Positions 35,313 to 45,648 of a stretch of DNA of 64,000 nt are shown piece after piece. Under the pieces are notes generated by a model. The model was not told the DNA's origin. It worked only from the letters and a program-made list of their open reading frames with translations, and made no database searches. The stretch is taken from the NCBI RefSeq assembly GCF_028687635.1, contig NZ_JAQTZS010000009.1, positions 40,727-104,726 on the forward strand. The letters are read 5' to 3'. Made by a program: the position numbers and the translations under genes. The stretch's first letter is position 1, and every line of letters starts with the position of its first letter. Origin of the DNA: Malikia sp. (GTDB taxonomy: Bacteria; Pseudomonadota; Gammaproteobacteria; Burkholderiales; Burkholderiaceae_C).

Positions 35313-36644
35313 TCAGCGCATCTCGAACAGTTCCTGGTGGAAACGCGCGGGCGGTAGGCCGTGGCCGCGGAGGTCGGTGCGGATCGCGTCGCCAAAGCCC
35401 GCCGGGCCGCAGAACCAGACCTCGGCGTCCCGCCATTGCGGCACCTGTGCGCGCAGCCGCTCGCCCGTCAGCCGGCCGTCGCGGCCGCTGACCAGCAGGT
35501 GCAGCCGCACGCCGGCGGCCTGGGCGTATTCCCGCAGCCGCTGCAGCGCGGTCTCGTCGACCTCGGAGGTGGCGTGGAACAGGTCGATCTCGCGACCATC
35601 GGACTGCTGCGCCAGCTGCTTGAGGCGCGCGACGAAGGGCGAGATGCCGATGCCGCCACCGATCCAGATCTGCCGCCTGGCCTCGCCCTCGAACTGGAAG
35701 CGGCCGTAGGGCCCCTCGACCGTGACGGTGTCACCGACCTTGAGGCTGGTGGCCAGGGTACGGGTGTAGTCGCCCAGCGCCTTGATCAGGAACATCAGCT
35801 GGCCGTCACCCTGCCAGGCCGACGAGATCGTGAACGGATGCGGCCCCTCGCGCTCGTCGAAGGTCACGAAGGCGAACTGGCCGGGCTCGTGTCCGGCCCA
35901 CTGGCTGCGCAGCCGGATCGAGACCGCGTTGACCCGGACGCCTTCGAGGTACTCGATCTGCTCGACCTCGCCGACGGCCTTGCGCCGCACGCCGATGCGC
36001 CGGGTCAGGCTGATGATCGCCGCGACCGTGCCGCCCGCCAGCAGCAGGCCCTGCGCGATGCCGACCGGCTGGGTCCAGTAGCTGAAGCTCGTCAGCACGA
36101 TCGAATGCCAGACCAGCACCAGGTAGGCCAGCGCGATCCAGCGGTGGGTCCGGAAGAAATGGCGGTAGGGAAAACGCTTGACCAGCGCCAGCACGATCAG
36201 CGCCACCGCGAGGTAGAAAGCCTTCTCGCCGAGATCCTCGGCCAGGCCGCGCTGGCTCTGCAGGAAGGCCAGCACCGGATCGGTCTGGACCGGGCGCGGC
36301 CCGCGCGCCGGTCGCTCCAGCCAGCCGGCCCCGACCAGCCACTTCGGCCCCTGCGAGAACAGCCAGTGCAGGATGGCAATCACCAGCCCCGAGATACCCA
36401 GCCACTTGTGCAGACGGTACATCTTGTCGAGACCGTGCAGCCGGTGTTCCAGCCAGGCCGGGCGCACCGCCAGCAGCATCGCCGCGCTCATGACGCCCAT
36501 GCCCAGCACGCCCGAATACTGGACCAGCAGGGTGCGCCAGGGGAACAGGCCGGTGGTCACCGGCAGCGCGGCGGACTCGGCCAGCAGCCACAGGGCGGAC
36601 AGGCCCAGCAGCAGGCCGAGCAGCGTGATCTTGAGCTTCTTCAT
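35313..36644 (-). CDS. Ferric-reductase-like flavocytochrome
   Basis: A 443-residue membrane oxidoreductase. Six or so membrane spans in residues 1-220 form a ferric-reductase-like haem domain (MYRLHKWLGISG, FFRTHRWIALAYLVLVWHS). A ferredoxin-reductase module follows, with FAD-binding FAFVTFDEREGPHPFTISS and the NAD(P)-binding IWIGGGIGISPFVARLKQL, ending VWFCGPAGFGDAIRTDL. It likely moves electrons from NAD(P)H across the membrane to iron or another acceptor. MKKLKITLLG is the natural start. A Fur-like dyad lies just upstream. Confidence 0.88.
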   Translation of the reverse strand: MKKLKITLLGLLLGLSALWLLAESAALPVTTGLFPWRTLLVQYSGVLGMGVMSAAMLLAVRPAWLEHRLHGLDKMYRLHKWLGISGLVIAILHWLFSQGPKWLVGAGWLERPARGPRPVQTDPVLAFLQSQRGLAEDLGEKAFYLAVALIVLALVKRFPYRHFFRTHRWIALAYLVLVWHSIVLTSFSYWTQPVGIAQGLLLAGGTVAAIISLTRRIGVRRKAVGEVEQIEYLEGVRVNAVSIRLRSQWAGHEPGQFAFVTFDEREGPHPFTISSAWQGDGQLMFLIKALGDYTRTLATSLKVGDTVTVEGPYGRFQFEGEARRQIWIGGGIGISPFVARLKQLAQQSDGREIDLFHATSEVDETALQRLREYAQAAGVRLHLLVSGRDGRLTGERLRAQVPQWRDAEVWFCGPAGFGDAIRTDLRGHGLPPARFHQELFEMR

Positions 36645-36648
36645 GTCA

Positions 36649-36663
36649 CGATGATAGTCATCA
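36649..36663 (-). promoter_or_regulatory. GATGA-TAG-TCATC dyad before the ferric-reductase-like gene
   Basis: A short perfect inverted repeat, GATGA/TCATC with a three-base centre, sits five bases upstream of the start codon. It resembles half of a Fur box and would fit iron control of a ferric-reductase-like protein, but it is too short to be certain. Confidence 0.3.
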
Positions 36664-36717
36664 AAGGTGAACTTGCGATGAACGCCCCCGGACCACCGCG
36701 CTGTTGCTGCCTCGTTG

Positions 36718-37587
36718 TTACTGCCGCGCCGTGCGAATGTTGGCCGGCGGCTGCTGCGGCTGGCTGCTGCGCCAGGGGTTGATGTCGAGCCCGCCACGGC
36801 GCGTGTAGCGCGCGTAGACGCTCAGCTTGACCGGCTTGCAGCGGGTCCAGAGATCCATGAAGATGCGCTCGACGCATTGCTCGTGGAACTCGGTGTGGTT
36901 GCGAAAGCTCACCAGGTACCGCAGCAGCCGCTCCTGGTCGATCGGCGCGCCGGTGTAGGCGATGCGCACGCTGGCCCAGTCGGGCTGGCCGGTCACGAGG
37001 CAGTTGCTCTTGAGCAGGTCGCTGACCAGGGTCTCTGTCACGGGCGGCTGCCCATGGTCGGCGCGCAGCAGCTCGGGCGCCGGCTGGTAATGGGTGCATT
37101 CGACGTCGAGCCGGTCCAGGCTCAGGCCGTCGAGCTCGCGTATCTTTTCCTGGGCGAACTGCGCCGGCGTCAGCAGCCTGACGCCGACCGAGCCCTGGCG
37201 CTCGCCGCCGCGCCAGGCCGCTTCCGACAGGTCGGCCTTGAGTCGTTCGAGCAGCTGTTGCGCATCGTCCAGGCGGCTGTTGTTGAAGCTGTTGAGGTAG
37301 AGCTTGAAGGACTTGCTCTCGATGATGTTGGGCGACTCGCAGGGCACGGTCACCTGCGCGATCGCGACCTGGGGCTTGCCGCGCGGATTGAGCCAGCTCA
37401 GCTCGTAGGCGGTCCAGAGGTCGGCGCCCAGGAAGGGCGGCGTGGCGCTGACGCCGATCTCGTCACGCTTGGGCCTACGCGGCAGCGGAAACAGCAGGCT
37501 GGGGTCGTACTGGTCGGCGTAGCTGGAAGTCCTGCCGAGCTGGGACTGCTCGGGCTGGTGCTGGCTGGGGTGCTGGGATGCGGTCAT
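36718..37587 (-). CDS. queF: NADPH-dependent 7-cyano-7-deazaguanine reductase QueF
   Basis: A 289-residue protein of the long, two-T-fold QueF subfamily: [20 protein letters not shown] contains the catalytic Cys and the substrate-binding Glu, and [17 protein letters not shown] the C-terminal half signature. It reduces preQ0 to preQ1 in queuosine synthesis. Other queuosine genes are not adjacent. Confidence 0.95.
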   Translation of the reverse strand: MTASQHPSQHQPEQSQLGRTSSYADQYDPSLLFPLPRRPKRDEIGVSATPPFLGADLWTAYELSWLNPRGKPQVAIAQVTVPCESPNIIESKSFKLYLNSFNNSRLDDAQQLLERLKADLSEAAWRGGERQGSVGVRLLTPAQFAQEKIRELDGLSLDRLDVECTHYQPAPELLRADHGQPPVTETLVSDLLKSNCLVTGQPDWASVRIAYTGAPIDQERLLRYLVSFRNHTEFHEQCVERIFMDLWTRCKPVKLSVYARYTRRGGLDINPWRSSQPQQPPANIRTARQ

Positions 37588-37630
37588 GGCTTGGTTTGGT
37601 GGGCGGTTTTATGCGCGGGTGCGGGGCCGA

Positions 37631-38407
37631 TCAGCGCTGCGGATCGCGGCGGAACACCAGGCGGTCGGGCTCGGAGGCCGCCGGCACGTACTGGTAGCCT
37701 TCGAGGTCGAAGCCCTTGAGCTGCTCGACCGAGGTCGCCCGCTGGCGCACCGCGTAGCGGGCCATCAGGCCGCGCGCGCGCTTGGCCGCGAAGCTGATGA
37801 TCTTGTACTTGCCGCCCTTGAACTCCTCGAACACGCAAGTCACGACGCGCGGCTTCAGCGCTTTCTTGTCGACCGACTTGAAGTATTCCTCGCTCGCGAG
37901 GTTGACGATCAGCGGGCTGGCGTCGGCGGCGGCGCGCTGGTTCAGGTAATCCGCGATCCGGGAGCCCCAGAACTGGTACAAGTTCCGGCCCTTGGGCGTG
38001 ACCAGGCGGGTGCCCATTTCGAGCCGGTAGGGCTGCATCAGGTCGAGCGGGCGCAGCACCCCGTACAAGCCGCTCAGGATGCAGACATGGTCCTGCAGCC
38101 AGCCGAGCTCGGCCTCGTCCAGCGTCTTGGCCGCCAGGCCCTCGTAGACATCGCCGTTGAAGGCCAGCACCGCCTGCTTGGCGTTGGTGGTCGTGAACTC
38201 TGGACTCCAGGCCTGGTAGCGCGCGACGTTGAGGCCGGCGAGCGCATCGCTCAGGTCCATCAGCTCGGCGATCTGCTGGGGCGACTGCTCGCGCAGCCGC
38301 TCGATCAGCTCGGCCGCCTGCGGCACGAACAGCGGCTGGGTGTGGGTGGGGGTGACGGGCGGGGTGTCGTAGTCCAGCGCCTTGGCCGGTGACAATAGGA
38401 ACAGCAT
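37631..38407 (-). CDS. yaaA: Peroxide stress protein YaaA (UPF0246)
   Basis: A 258-residue protein starting MLFLLSPAKALDYD, with YQAWSPEFTTTNAKQAVLAFNGDVYEGL, LSGLYGVLRPLDLMQPYRLEMGTRL and SFAAKRARGLMARYAV. The family lowers intracellular iron during peroxide stress and binds DNA. I chose the ATG at 38407 because homologues begin MLFLLSPAK; a further ATG at 38416 is possible. Its start codon shares three bases with that of the divergent truC. Confidence 0.92.
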   Translation of the reverse strand: MLFLLSPAKALDYDTPPVTPTHTQPLFVPQAAELIERLREQSPQQIAELMDLSDALAGLNVARYQAWSPEFTTTNAKQAVLAFNGDVYEGLAAKTLDEAELGWLQDHVCILSGLYGVLRPLDLMQPYRLEMGTRLVTPKGRNLYQFWGSRIADYLNQRAAADASPLIVNLASEEYFKSVDKKALKPRVVTCVFEEFKGGKYKIISFAAKRARGLMARYAVRQRATSVEQLKGFDLEGYQYVPAASEPDRLVFRRDPQR

Positions 38408-39119
38408 GTTGAACATCCTCTATCGCGACGATTATCTGGTATCGGTGGACAAGCCGTCCGGGCTGCTGGTGCACCGCACCGGGCTGGACGCCGGCGAGAC
38501 CCGCTTTGCGCTGCAGCTGCTGCGCGACCAGATCGGCCGGCCGGTCTGGCCGGTGCACCGGCTCGACAAGGGCACCAGCGGCGTGCTGCTGTTCGCGCTC
38601 GACGCCGACACGGCGCGCACGATGGGACTGGCGTTCGAGCGCGGCGAGGCCATGCGCAAGACCTACCGCGCGGTCGTGCGCGGCTGGCCGGCCGATGCGG
38701 GAGTGATCGACCACCCGCTCAAGCGCATGCCCGACGACATGCGCAGCGGGCGCGAGGAGATCCAGGACGCGCTGACGCATTACCGCGCCTTGGCGCGCTA
38801 CGAGCTGCCGCTGGCGCAAGGCCAGTTTGCCAGCACCCGCTGCGCGCTGGTCGAGCTGCAGCCCGTCACGGGCCGCCGGCACCAGTTGCGGCGCCACATG
38901 AAGCATATCGCGCACCCGATCATCGGCGACGCGACCCATGGCAAGGGACCGCTGAACCGGGCGCTGGCGGACCTGCTCGGGCTGCAGCGGCTGTGGCTGC
39001 ATGCGGGTCGGCTGGAGCTGCGCCATCCCATCAGCGGCCAGGATGTCGTGATCGAAGCGCTTCCAGGAGCCGAGTGGCAGCGCTGGTGCTCCATGGCTGG
39101 GCAAGAGGCCAGTTTATAA
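38406..39119 (+). CDS. truC: tRNA pseudouridine(65) synthase TruC
   Basis: A 237-residue RluA-superfamily synthase: LNILYRDDYLVSVDKPSGLLVHR, the catalytic HRLDKGTSGVLLFA (Asp about residue 55), and GRRHQLRRHMKHIAHPIIGDATHGKGPLN, which fits the TruC branch. It converts U65 of certain tRNAs to pseudouridine. ATG 38406 and the yaaA start together form the palindrome CATG. Confidence 0.88.
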   Translation: MLNILYRDDYLVSVDKPSGLLVHRTGLDAGETRFALQLLRDQIGRPVWPVHRLDKGTSGVLLFALDADTARTMGLAFERGEAMRKTYRAVVRGWPADAGVIDHPLKRMPDDMRSGREEIQDALTHYRALARYELPLAQGQFASTRCALVELQPVTGRRHQLRRHMKHIAHPIIGDATHGKGPLNRALADLLGLQRLWLHAGRLELRHPISGQDVVIEALPGAEWQRWCSMAGQEASL

Positions 39120-39120
39120 T
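39115..39120 (+). promoter_or_regulatory. Perfect -10 hexamer TATAAT before porin gene
   Basis: TATAAT overlaps the truC stop and lies about 30 bases before the porin start codon. No good -35 hexamer is visible 16-18 bases upstream. Confidence 0.4.
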
Positions 39121-39151
39121 TTTGACCATCACAACAAAATCAGATATTCAA

Positions 39152-40318
39152 ATGAATGCCAAAAAGATAAATATCATGACTTTCCTTGGGTGGTTTGCAC
39201 TCGGCTCCAACTTCTTGCTTGCAACTCCGTCCTGGGCCCAGGACGACATCGCCGAATCCAATTTCAAGCTTTCGGGCTATGTTTCGGTGGTTGGAGGCAA
39301 GGTCCTCAACGGCAAGCTGGACAGCGATTACACCGGCCCCGCCAGCATCAACGGCATTCAATGTCCGTGCTATGTGGCCGACTGGAGCAATGCCGGCGTC
39401 TATGGCGAGCATCTATCGCTCGCCCAGGAATCCAGGATCGGAGTCCAGGGCACTTACACGCTCACGCCCCAAGCCAGTCTCACCGGACATGTGGTCAGTC
39501 GCGGGACGAACGGCAATCCAGACCTGGCCTGGGCGTTCGGCAGTTACAAGGTCAATCAAAACTGGGAAGTCCAACTGGGACGCAAGCGCATTCCGCTCTA
39601 CTATTATTCCGACTTCCAGGATATCGGCGTCTCCTACCCCTGGGTCACGCCACCGCCGGAAATCTACGGCTGGGAAGCCACCAACTACAACGGTGCCAGC
39701 CTGCGCTACAGCCGTGACCTGGGAAACAGCCAGTTGACGGCCAGCGTCTTCACGGGTCAGGAAAAAAACAAGAAATCCCTGTACCAGAAACTGTACTATC
39801 CCGCCGGCGATACCGAGGTTCAATGGAACAACATCCTCGGCGCCGACCTGGAAATCAACCAGGGTCCGCTGACCTTGCGCGCCGTCGCCATGGGCGCGGA
39901 TGTCAAGACCCTCAACACCAACGATGCCAATCCCATCAATGACATGGCCGTCTTGAGAGCTTATGGACTGGCAGCCAACCTGGACATGGATCGATGGTTC
40001 ATCCTGTCCGAATTCACAAATCTCAGCCGAGACCACGCCGAAAGTCACTACAAGGTGACTGCACCCGCGCAGACCGTGGGTGCCGGCATGCGCCTGGGCA
40101 AATGGACCCCCTTCCTCAACTACAGCCGCTACACCGAACGCACCACGGACAGCAGCCTGTACACCCCGGGCTCCTACCACCGTGTCTCGGCCACCTTGCG
40201 CTACGACATGGCGGCCAGCACGGCCGTCAAGGTCCAGGTGGATCGGCAAATCGACAGCACCGACAACTTTGGCGGGCATGTCAGGGTGCTCCGCGTCAGC
40301 TATGACCGTGTGTTTTGA
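39152..40318 (+). CDS. Outer-membrane beta-barrel (porin-like) protein
   Basis: A 388-residue exported protein. The signal peptide ends TPSWA-QD, and the mature part is built of alternating strands, starting NFKLSGYVSVVGGKVLNG and ending RVLRVSYDRVF with the C-terminal Phe of outer-membrane barrels. LGRKRIPLYYYSDFQDIGVSYPWVTPP resembles the constriction-loop region of a porin family common in proteobacterial gene clusters with a PstS-like protein. Codon use is somewhat less GC-rich than neighbours. Substrate unknown. Confidence 0.8.
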   Translation: MNAKKINIMTFLGWFALGSNFLLATPSWAQDDIAESNFKLSGYVSVVGGKVLNGKLDSDYTGPASINGIQCPCYVADWSNAGVYGEHLSLAQESRIGVQGTYTLTPQASLTGHVVSRGTNGNPDLAWAFGSYKVNQNWEVQLGRKRIPLYYYSDFQDIGVSYPWVTPPPEIYGWEATNYNGASLRYSRDLGNSQLTASVFTGQEKNKKSLYQKLYYPAGDTEVQWNNILGADLEINQGPLTLRAVAMGADVKTLNTNDANPINDMAVLRAYGLAANLDMDRWFILSEFTNLSRDHAESHYKVTAPAQTVGAGMRLGKWTPFLNYSRYTERTTDSSLYTPGSYHRVSATLRYDMAASTAVKVQVDRQIDSTDNFGGHVRVLRVSYDRVF

Positions 40319-40331
40319 TAAGGCTCAAACC

Positions 40332-40757
40332 ATGAACCATTTCACCCACACACTGATCCTCGCCATCGGCGCCTTGATGGCCCAGGCCAGCCACGCACAG
40401 GTCGCCTTGGTGGCGGGCGCGCAAAGCAGCGCCTCGAAGCTGACGACCGAACAAGCGGCCAGCCTGTTCCTCGGCAAGTCGGAACAACTGCCAGGCCAAG
40501 GCACGGCCGTGCTGCTGGATCAGCCCGAATCCGCGACCGTGCGGGAGCTTTTCTACACCAAGGTCACGGGAAAATCCGCCGCCCAAGTGAAGGCCACCTG
40601 GTCACGCCTGGTATTTTCCGGCAAGGCCACGCTGCCAAAAGAAGTGCCAAATTCCGCTGCGGTCAAGAAGATGGTTGCCGGAAATGTAAACGCCGTGGGC
40701 TATATAGAAAAAAGCGCGGTTGACTCATCCGTCAAGGTTCTGCTCAGCGTGGAATGA
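40332..40757 (+). CDS. PstS-like periplasmic protein
   Basis: A 141-residue protein with a signal peptide ending ASHA-QV, followed by the short PstS-like ligand-binding pattern: TTEQAASLFLGKSEQLPGQG, ESATVRELFYTKVTGKSAAQVKATWSRLVFSGK and MVAGNVNAVGYIEKSAVD. It is half the size of a true phosphate-binding protein and has no transporter genes beside it. It lies 13 bases after the porin gene and 81 before the chemoreceptor, suggesting a sensing role. Confidence 0.8.
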   Translation: MNHFTHTLILAIGALMAQASHAQVALVAGAQSSASKLTTEQAASLFLGKSEQLPGQGTAVLLDQPESATVRELFYTKVTGKSAAQVKATWSRLVFSGKATLPKEVPNSAAVKKMVAGNVNAVGYIEKSAVDSSVKVLLSVE

Positions 40758-40838
40758 GCCATCCCCGACACCGATCCTACCGTCCGGCAATCGATGCGCA
40801 TCAGGTGCCCGACCTCAGAATTCCCAGAAAGCTCGCAG

Positions 40839-42359
40839 ATGAAATTTCGTTCGAAGATATGGCTACTCCCCCTCTGCGTGGGTGCGGCACTGGCAGCCGG
40901 TCTGGTCGTTGGCTTGGTGATGGGGATGAACAACAATCGCAGCCTGGAATTGATCAGAACGGTTGAAACACCGTTTCTGGAATACCTGTTTGAAGCAGAA
41001 CGCGGCGTTCACCAATTGCAGGCGGATTTCCAGGCCGCCGCCACGGAGGATGACATCGACAGACTCAAGGATGCACGAACCACCATCGAAAGCATCCGGA
41101 AATCGCTCAACCAGGCGCGTGCGCTCGAAGGAAAATCCGAGCTGGTCGGCAATCTGAGCCAGGCATTTGAATCCTATCAAGCGGCTGCGATGAGCACCAC
41201 GCAAGGCATGCTGAACAAGAACATGGATCCTGGGCTGCCGCAACGCATGGGGATGGCGCAAAAGGAGTTGGCGCACCAAACGCAGCTGTCGCGGCAGCAA
41301 GCGCGTGTCACGCTCGATGAGCATTTCACCCGTCTGGTGGCCTCCCAGCAACAAGGCCTGATGATCAACACGCTCTGCGGCCTGCTGATCGTGCTGGGCC
41401 TGGGTCTGGGCTCGCGCGCCATCATCGCCTCGGTCTGGAAGGACCTGGGCGCGGAACCCGCGGAAGCGGCCGCCATCGTGCAACATGTCGGCAGCGGTGA
41501 CTTGAGCCAGTCCATCGTCTTGCAGCCCGGCGACGGCAGCAGCTTGATTGCCAACCTGAAATTCATGCAGGACAATCTGACCCATGTGGTGGCGAGCATC
41601 CGCCTGGGTGCCGAAGCCATGGCAACGGCGACCAGCCAGATCGCCAGCGAGAACCTGCTCCTGGCCTCACGCACCGAGCAGCAAGCCACCGCGCTGGAGC
41701 AGACCACCGCATCGATGGGCGAGCTGTTCAACACGGTGCAGAGAAACTACGAGAACGGCCAACAAGCCAACCAGCTGGTCGAGACCGCCGCCGGGATCGC
41801 GCTCAAGGGGGGCTCGGTCGTGGCCGAAGTCGTGCATACGATGGAAGCGATCAATGTCTCCTCCAGGAAGATCTCGGACATCATCAGCGTGATCGACGGG
41901 ATCGCCTTCCAGACCAACATCCTGGCCTTGAATGCCGCCGTGGAAGCCGCCCGCGCAGGCGAGCAAGGGCGGGGTTTTGCCGTCGTGGCCAGCGAGGTTC
42001 GCGACCTGGCGGGGCGCTCGGCCGCCGCCGCCAAGGAAATCAAGAGCCTGATCAACGTCTCGGTGAACGATGTCAGCGCGGGGTATCAGCTGGTCGAGAA
42101 GGCTGGCAGCACGATGCAGGAGATCGTCAACAGTGTCCAACGGGTGGCCAGCATCATGCGGGAGATCACCACGGCCAGCCAGGAACAGGCGCAGGGCATC
42201 GATCAGGTCAAGCAATCCATCATCCAGATCGATCAGGCCACCCAGCAGAATGCCGATCTGGTGCAGGAAGCCTCAGTGGCTGCACAGTCGCTGGAGCAAC
42301 AGGCCAGCTCCATGGTTCACACGGTCAGCATCTTCAAGTTAACGGGCATCAAATCATGA
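40839..42359 (+). CDS. Methyl-accepting chemotaxis protein
   Basis: A 506-residue chemoreceptor: membrane span about 8-28, a helical periplasmic domain 29-165, second span about 168-190, a HAMP-like region with [13 protein letters not shown], and a signalling domain with the hairpin tip [53 protein letters not shown] was chosen as start over a frame opening at 40794. The linked porin and PstS-like protein may deliver its ligand. Confidence 0.92.
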   Translation: MKFRSKIWLLPLCVGAALAAGLVVGLVMGMNNNRSLELIRTVETPFLEYLFEAERGVHQLQADFQAAATEDDIDRLKDARTTIESIRKSLNQARALEGKSELVGNLSQAFESYQAAAMSTTQGMLNKNMDPGLPQRMGMAQKELAHQTQLSRQQARVTLDEHFTRLVASQQQGLMINTLCGLLIVLGLGLGSRAIIASVWKDLGAEPAEAAAIVQHVGSGDLSQSIVLQPGDGSSLIANLKFMQDNLTHVVASIRLGAEAMATATSQIASENLLLASRTEQQATALEQTTASMGELFNTVQRNYENGQQANQLVETAAGIALKGGSVVAEVVHTMEAINVSSRKISDIISVIDGIAFQTNILALNAAVEAARAGEQGRGFAVVASEVRDLAGRSAAAAKEIKSLINVSVNDVSAGYQLVEKAGSTMQEIVNSVQRVASIMREITTASQEQAQGIDQVKQSIIQIDQATQQNADLVQEASVAAQSLEQQASSMVHTVSIFKLTGIKS

Positions 42360-42503
42360 GATCGCGCTCACTGGCCCGAGCGGCGGGGTGCGCGTAGCCC
42401 GCCCTCCGGCACCACGCCGTAAAATCGTCCGCTTCATCCCCCTCACCCCCGACCCCGCCCCGTATGCCGCGTGGGTCGCCTCAGACTCTCTGCCTACCCC
42501 GCC

Positions 42504-45500
42504 ATGACCGAAGCCATCGCCCAACCCGGCCTGCAATCCCTCTCCAAGTCCTTCGAGCCCGCGGCCCTGGAAGCCCATTGGGGGCCTGAATGGGAGCAAC
42601 GCGGCTATGGCGCGGCGGGCCTGCGCGGCACGGGCCGGCCCGACGCCAGCGCGCCCTCGTTCGCGATCCAGCTGCCGCCGCCCAACGTGACCGGCACGCT
42701 GCACATGGGCCACGCCTTCAACCAGACCATCATGGACAGCCTGACGCGCTACCACCGCATGTCTGGCTTCAACACGGCCTGGATTCCGGGCACCGACCAC
42801 GCCGGCATCGCGACCCAGATCGTGGTCGAGCGCCAGCTGCAAGGCTTGGGGCTCAGCCGCCACGACATGGGTCCGACCCCGGCCGAGGCGCGCAAGAACT
42901 TCGTCGCCAAGGTCTGGGAGTGGAAGGAGCAGTCCGGCAACACCATCACCACCCAGATGCGCCGCATGGGCGACAGCGTGGACTGGAGCCGCGAGTACTT
43001 CACGATGGATGACAAGCTGTCCAAGGTCGTGAGCGAGACCTTCGTCCAGCTGTACCAGCAGGGCCTGATCTACCGTGGCAAGCGCCTGGTCAACTGGGAC
43101 CCGGTGCTGATGAGCGCCGTGTCCGACCTCGAAGTCGAGAGCGAGGAGGAGGACGGCAGCCTGTGGCACATCGCCTACCCGCTGAGCAACGGCGCGGGCC
43201 AGCTGGTGGTCGCGACCACGCGACCCGAGACCCTGCTGGGCGACGTCGCCGTCATGGTGCACCCGGAGGACGAGCGCTACGCGCACCTGATCGGCCAGTA
43301 TGTCCGGCTTCCTCTGTGCGGGCGCGAGATCCCGGTCATCGCCGACAGCTATGTCGACAAGGCATTCGGCACCGGCGTGGTCAAGGTCACGCCCGCGCAT
43401 GACGCCAACGACTACGCGGTCGGCCAGCGGCATCATCTTCCTTTTGTGCGAGTCATCAACCTAAACGCCACTATCGGATCAATACCTCTAGATAACCAAG
43501 AGGCTCTTGACAAAACAGCTAGTACGCGGGCTCCATTACTGGAGGGGGACTGGAACAGTAAGCTGTTCCGTGACATTAACGAGCGGCAGGCAAATGGCAC
43601 GTTAATTCCTAAAAAATATGAGGGCCTGGACCGCTTCGATGCCCGCAAGCAGATCGTGGCTGATCTGGAAGCCGCCGGCCTGCTGATCGAGGTCAAGAAG
43701 CACAAGCTGATGGTGCCACGCTGCGCCCGCACCGGCCAGGTGGTCGAGCCGATGCTGACCGACCAGTGGTTCGTCGCCATGACCAAGGTCTCGGAGCAGG
43801 ACCCGACCGGCAAATCCATCGCGCAAAAGGCGATCGACGCGGTGCAGAGCGGCCAGGTGTCATTCGTGCCCGAGAACTGGGTCAACACCTACGACCAGTG
43901 GATGAACAACATCCAGGACTGGTGCATCAGCCGCCAGCTCTGGTGGGGCCATCAGATCCCGGCCTGGTATGACGCCGAGGGCCAGGTCTATGTCGCGCGC
44001 CACGAGGCCGATGCGCAGGCCCAGTTCGAGGCCCGCATCGCCGGCCTGGGTGAGTCGCAGCGCGCAGCGCTGCTGGCCGCCGGCCTCAAGCGCGACGAGG
44101 ACGTGCTCGACACCTGGTACTCCAGCGCGCTGGTGCCGTTCAGCACCATGGGCTGGCCGGAAAAGACCCAGGACTACGACCTCTACCTGCCCAGCAGCGT
44201 GCTGGTCACGGGCTACGACATCATCTTCTTCTGGGTCGCCCGGATGATCATGATGACGACCCATTTCACCGGCCAGGTGCCGTTCAAGCATGTCTACATC
44301 CACGGCCTGGTGCGCGACGCGCAGGGCAAGAAGATGTCCAAGTCGGAAGGCAACGTGCTGGACCCGGTCGATCTGATCGACGGCATCGAACTCAGCCCCC
44401 TTTTGACTAAGCGCACCACCGGCCTGCGCAAGCCCGAGACGGCACCCAAGGTGCGCAAGCAGACCGAGAAGGAATTCCCCGAGGGCATCCCGGCCTACGG
44501 CGCCGACGCGCTGCGCTTCACCTTCGCGGCGCTGGCCTCGCTGGGCCGCTCGATCAACTTCGACAGCAAGCGCTGCGAGGGCTACCGCAACTTCTGCAAC
44601 AAGCTCTGGAACGCGACCCGCTTCGTGCTGATGAACTGCGAGGGCCAGGACTGCGGCCTGAGCGAGCACAGCGCCGACCAGTGCGCCGCCGCCGGCTACC
44701 TCGATTTCAGCCCCTGCGACCGTTGGATCGTCTCCAGCCTGCAGCGCGTCGAGGCCGAAGTGGCCAAGGGTTTTGCCGACTACCGCCTCGACAACGTCGC
44801 CAACGCGATCTACGACTTCGTCTGGAACGAGTTCTGCGACTGGTACCTCGAAATCGCCAAGGTCCAGATCAACACCGGCAGCCCCGAACAGCAACGCGCC
44901 ACGCGCCGCACGCTGATCCGCACGCTGGAGACCATCCTGCGGCTGGCGCACCCGATCATCCCCTTCATCACCGAGGAGCTGTGGCAGAAGGTGGCGCCGG
45001 TCGCCGGCCGCGCCGGCGAGTCGGTCAGCATCGCGGCCTACCCCGTCAGCCAGCCCGAGCGCATCGACGCCGCGGCGCAAGCCCATGTGGTGCAGCTCAA
45101 GGCCATGGTCGACGCCTGCCGCAACCTGCGCGGCGAGATGAACGTCTCGCCGGCACAGCGCCTGCCGCTGTACGCGGTGGGCGACGCCGCCTTCCTGTCG
45201 AGCATCGCGCCGGTGCTGCAGTCGCTGGCCAAGCTCAGCGAGGTCAAGGTGTTCGCCGACGAGGCCAGCTGGACCGAGGCCGCCCAGGCCGCGCCGGTGG
45301 CCGTGGTCGGCGAGTCGCGCCTGTGCCTGTTCATGGAGATCGACGTCGCCGCCGAGAAGGCCCGTCTGTCCAAGGAAGCCACGCGCCTGAGCGGCGAGAT
45401 CGCCAAGGCCAGGGGCAAGCTGTCCAACGAGGCCTTCGTCGCCAAGGCGCCGCCGGCCGTGATCGAGCAGGAACAGAAGCGCCTGACCGATTTCGGCGCC

Positions 45501-45542
45501 ACCCTGGCCAAGATCGAGCAGCAGCTCCAGCGCCTGGGCTGA
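42504..45542 (+). CDS. valS: Valyl-tRNA synthetase with an anomalous internal patch
   Basis: A 1012-residue class Ia synthetase: [21 protein letters not shown] with the HIGH-type motif, the CP1 editing domain, [12 protein letters not shown] (KMSKS) and the C-terminal coiled-coil arm with [24 protein letters not shown]. It charges tRNA-Val and edits threonine. Codons between about 43433 and 43617 use CTA, TTA, ATA, TCA, CGA and AGT, quite unlike the rest of the gene. They encode a variable loop from [13 protein letters not shown] to [12 protein letters not shown] in the editing domain. The frame is kept, so the enzyme is probably functional. Confidence 0.96.
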   Translation: MTEAIAQPGLQSLSKSFEPAALEAHWGPEWEQRGYGAAGLRGTGRPDASAPSFAIQLPPPNVTGTLHMGHAFNQTIMDSLTRYHRMSGFNTAWIPGTDHAGIATQIVVERQLQGLGLSRHDMGPTPAEARKNFVAKVWEWKEQSGNTITTQMRRMGDSVDWSREYFTMDDKLSKVVSETFVQLYQQGLIYRGKRLVNWDPVLMSAVSDLEVESEEEDGSLWHIAYPLSNGAGQLVVATTRPETLLGDVAVMVHPEDERYAHLIGQYVRLPLCGREIPVIADSYVDKAFGTGVVKVTPAHDANDYAVGQRHHLPFVRVINLNATIGSIPLDNQEALDKTASTRAPLLEGDWNSKLFRDINERQANGTLIPKKYEGLDRFDARKQIVADLEAAGLLIEVKKHKLMVPRCARTGQVVEPMLTDQWFVAMTKVSEQDPTGKSIAQKAIDAVQSGQVSFVPENWVNTYDQWMNNIQDWCISRQLWWGHQIPAWYDAEGQVYVARHEADAQAQFEARIAGLGESQRAALLAAGLKRDEDVLDTWYSSALVPFSTMGWPEKTQDYDLYLPSSVLVTGYDIIFFWVARMIMMTTHFTGQVPFKHVYIHGLVRDAQGKKMSKSEGNVLDPVDLIDGIELSPLLTKRTTGLRKPETAPKVRKQTEKEFPEGIPAYGADALRFTFAALASLGRSINFDSKRCEGYRNFCNKLWNATRFVLMNCEGQDCGLSEHSADQCAAAGYLDFSPCDRWIVSSLQRVEAEVAKGFADYRLDNVANAIYDFVWNEFCDWYLEIAKVQINTGSPEQQRATRRTLIRTLETILRLAHPIIPFITEELWQKVAPVAGRAGESVSIAAYPVSQPERIDAAAQAHVVQLKAMVDACRNLRGEMNVSPAQRLPLYAVGDAAFLSSIAPVLQSLAKLSEVKVFADEASWTEAAQAAPVAVVGESRLCLFMEIDVAAEKARLSKEATRLSGEIAKARGKLSNEAFVAKAPPAVIEQEQKRLTDFGATLAKIEQQLQRLG

Positions 45543-45577
45543 GCCGGGACACTCCCAAACAGGGGGTAACGGACATG

Positions 45578-45616
45578 AAAAAAGGGACATGGGGCAAGAC
45601 CCCAGTCCCTTTTTTT
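45578..45616. terminator. Bidirectional terminator between valS and usp gene
   Basis: AAAAAAGGGAC and TGGGG pair with CCCCA and GTCCCTTTTTT around a CAAGA loop, with one bulged A. The A-run on one side and T-run on the other make it work in both directions between convergent genes. Confidence 0.92.
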
Positions 45617-45648
45617 CGTTCCAGCCCGTATCGGGCCAGACCGCGATT

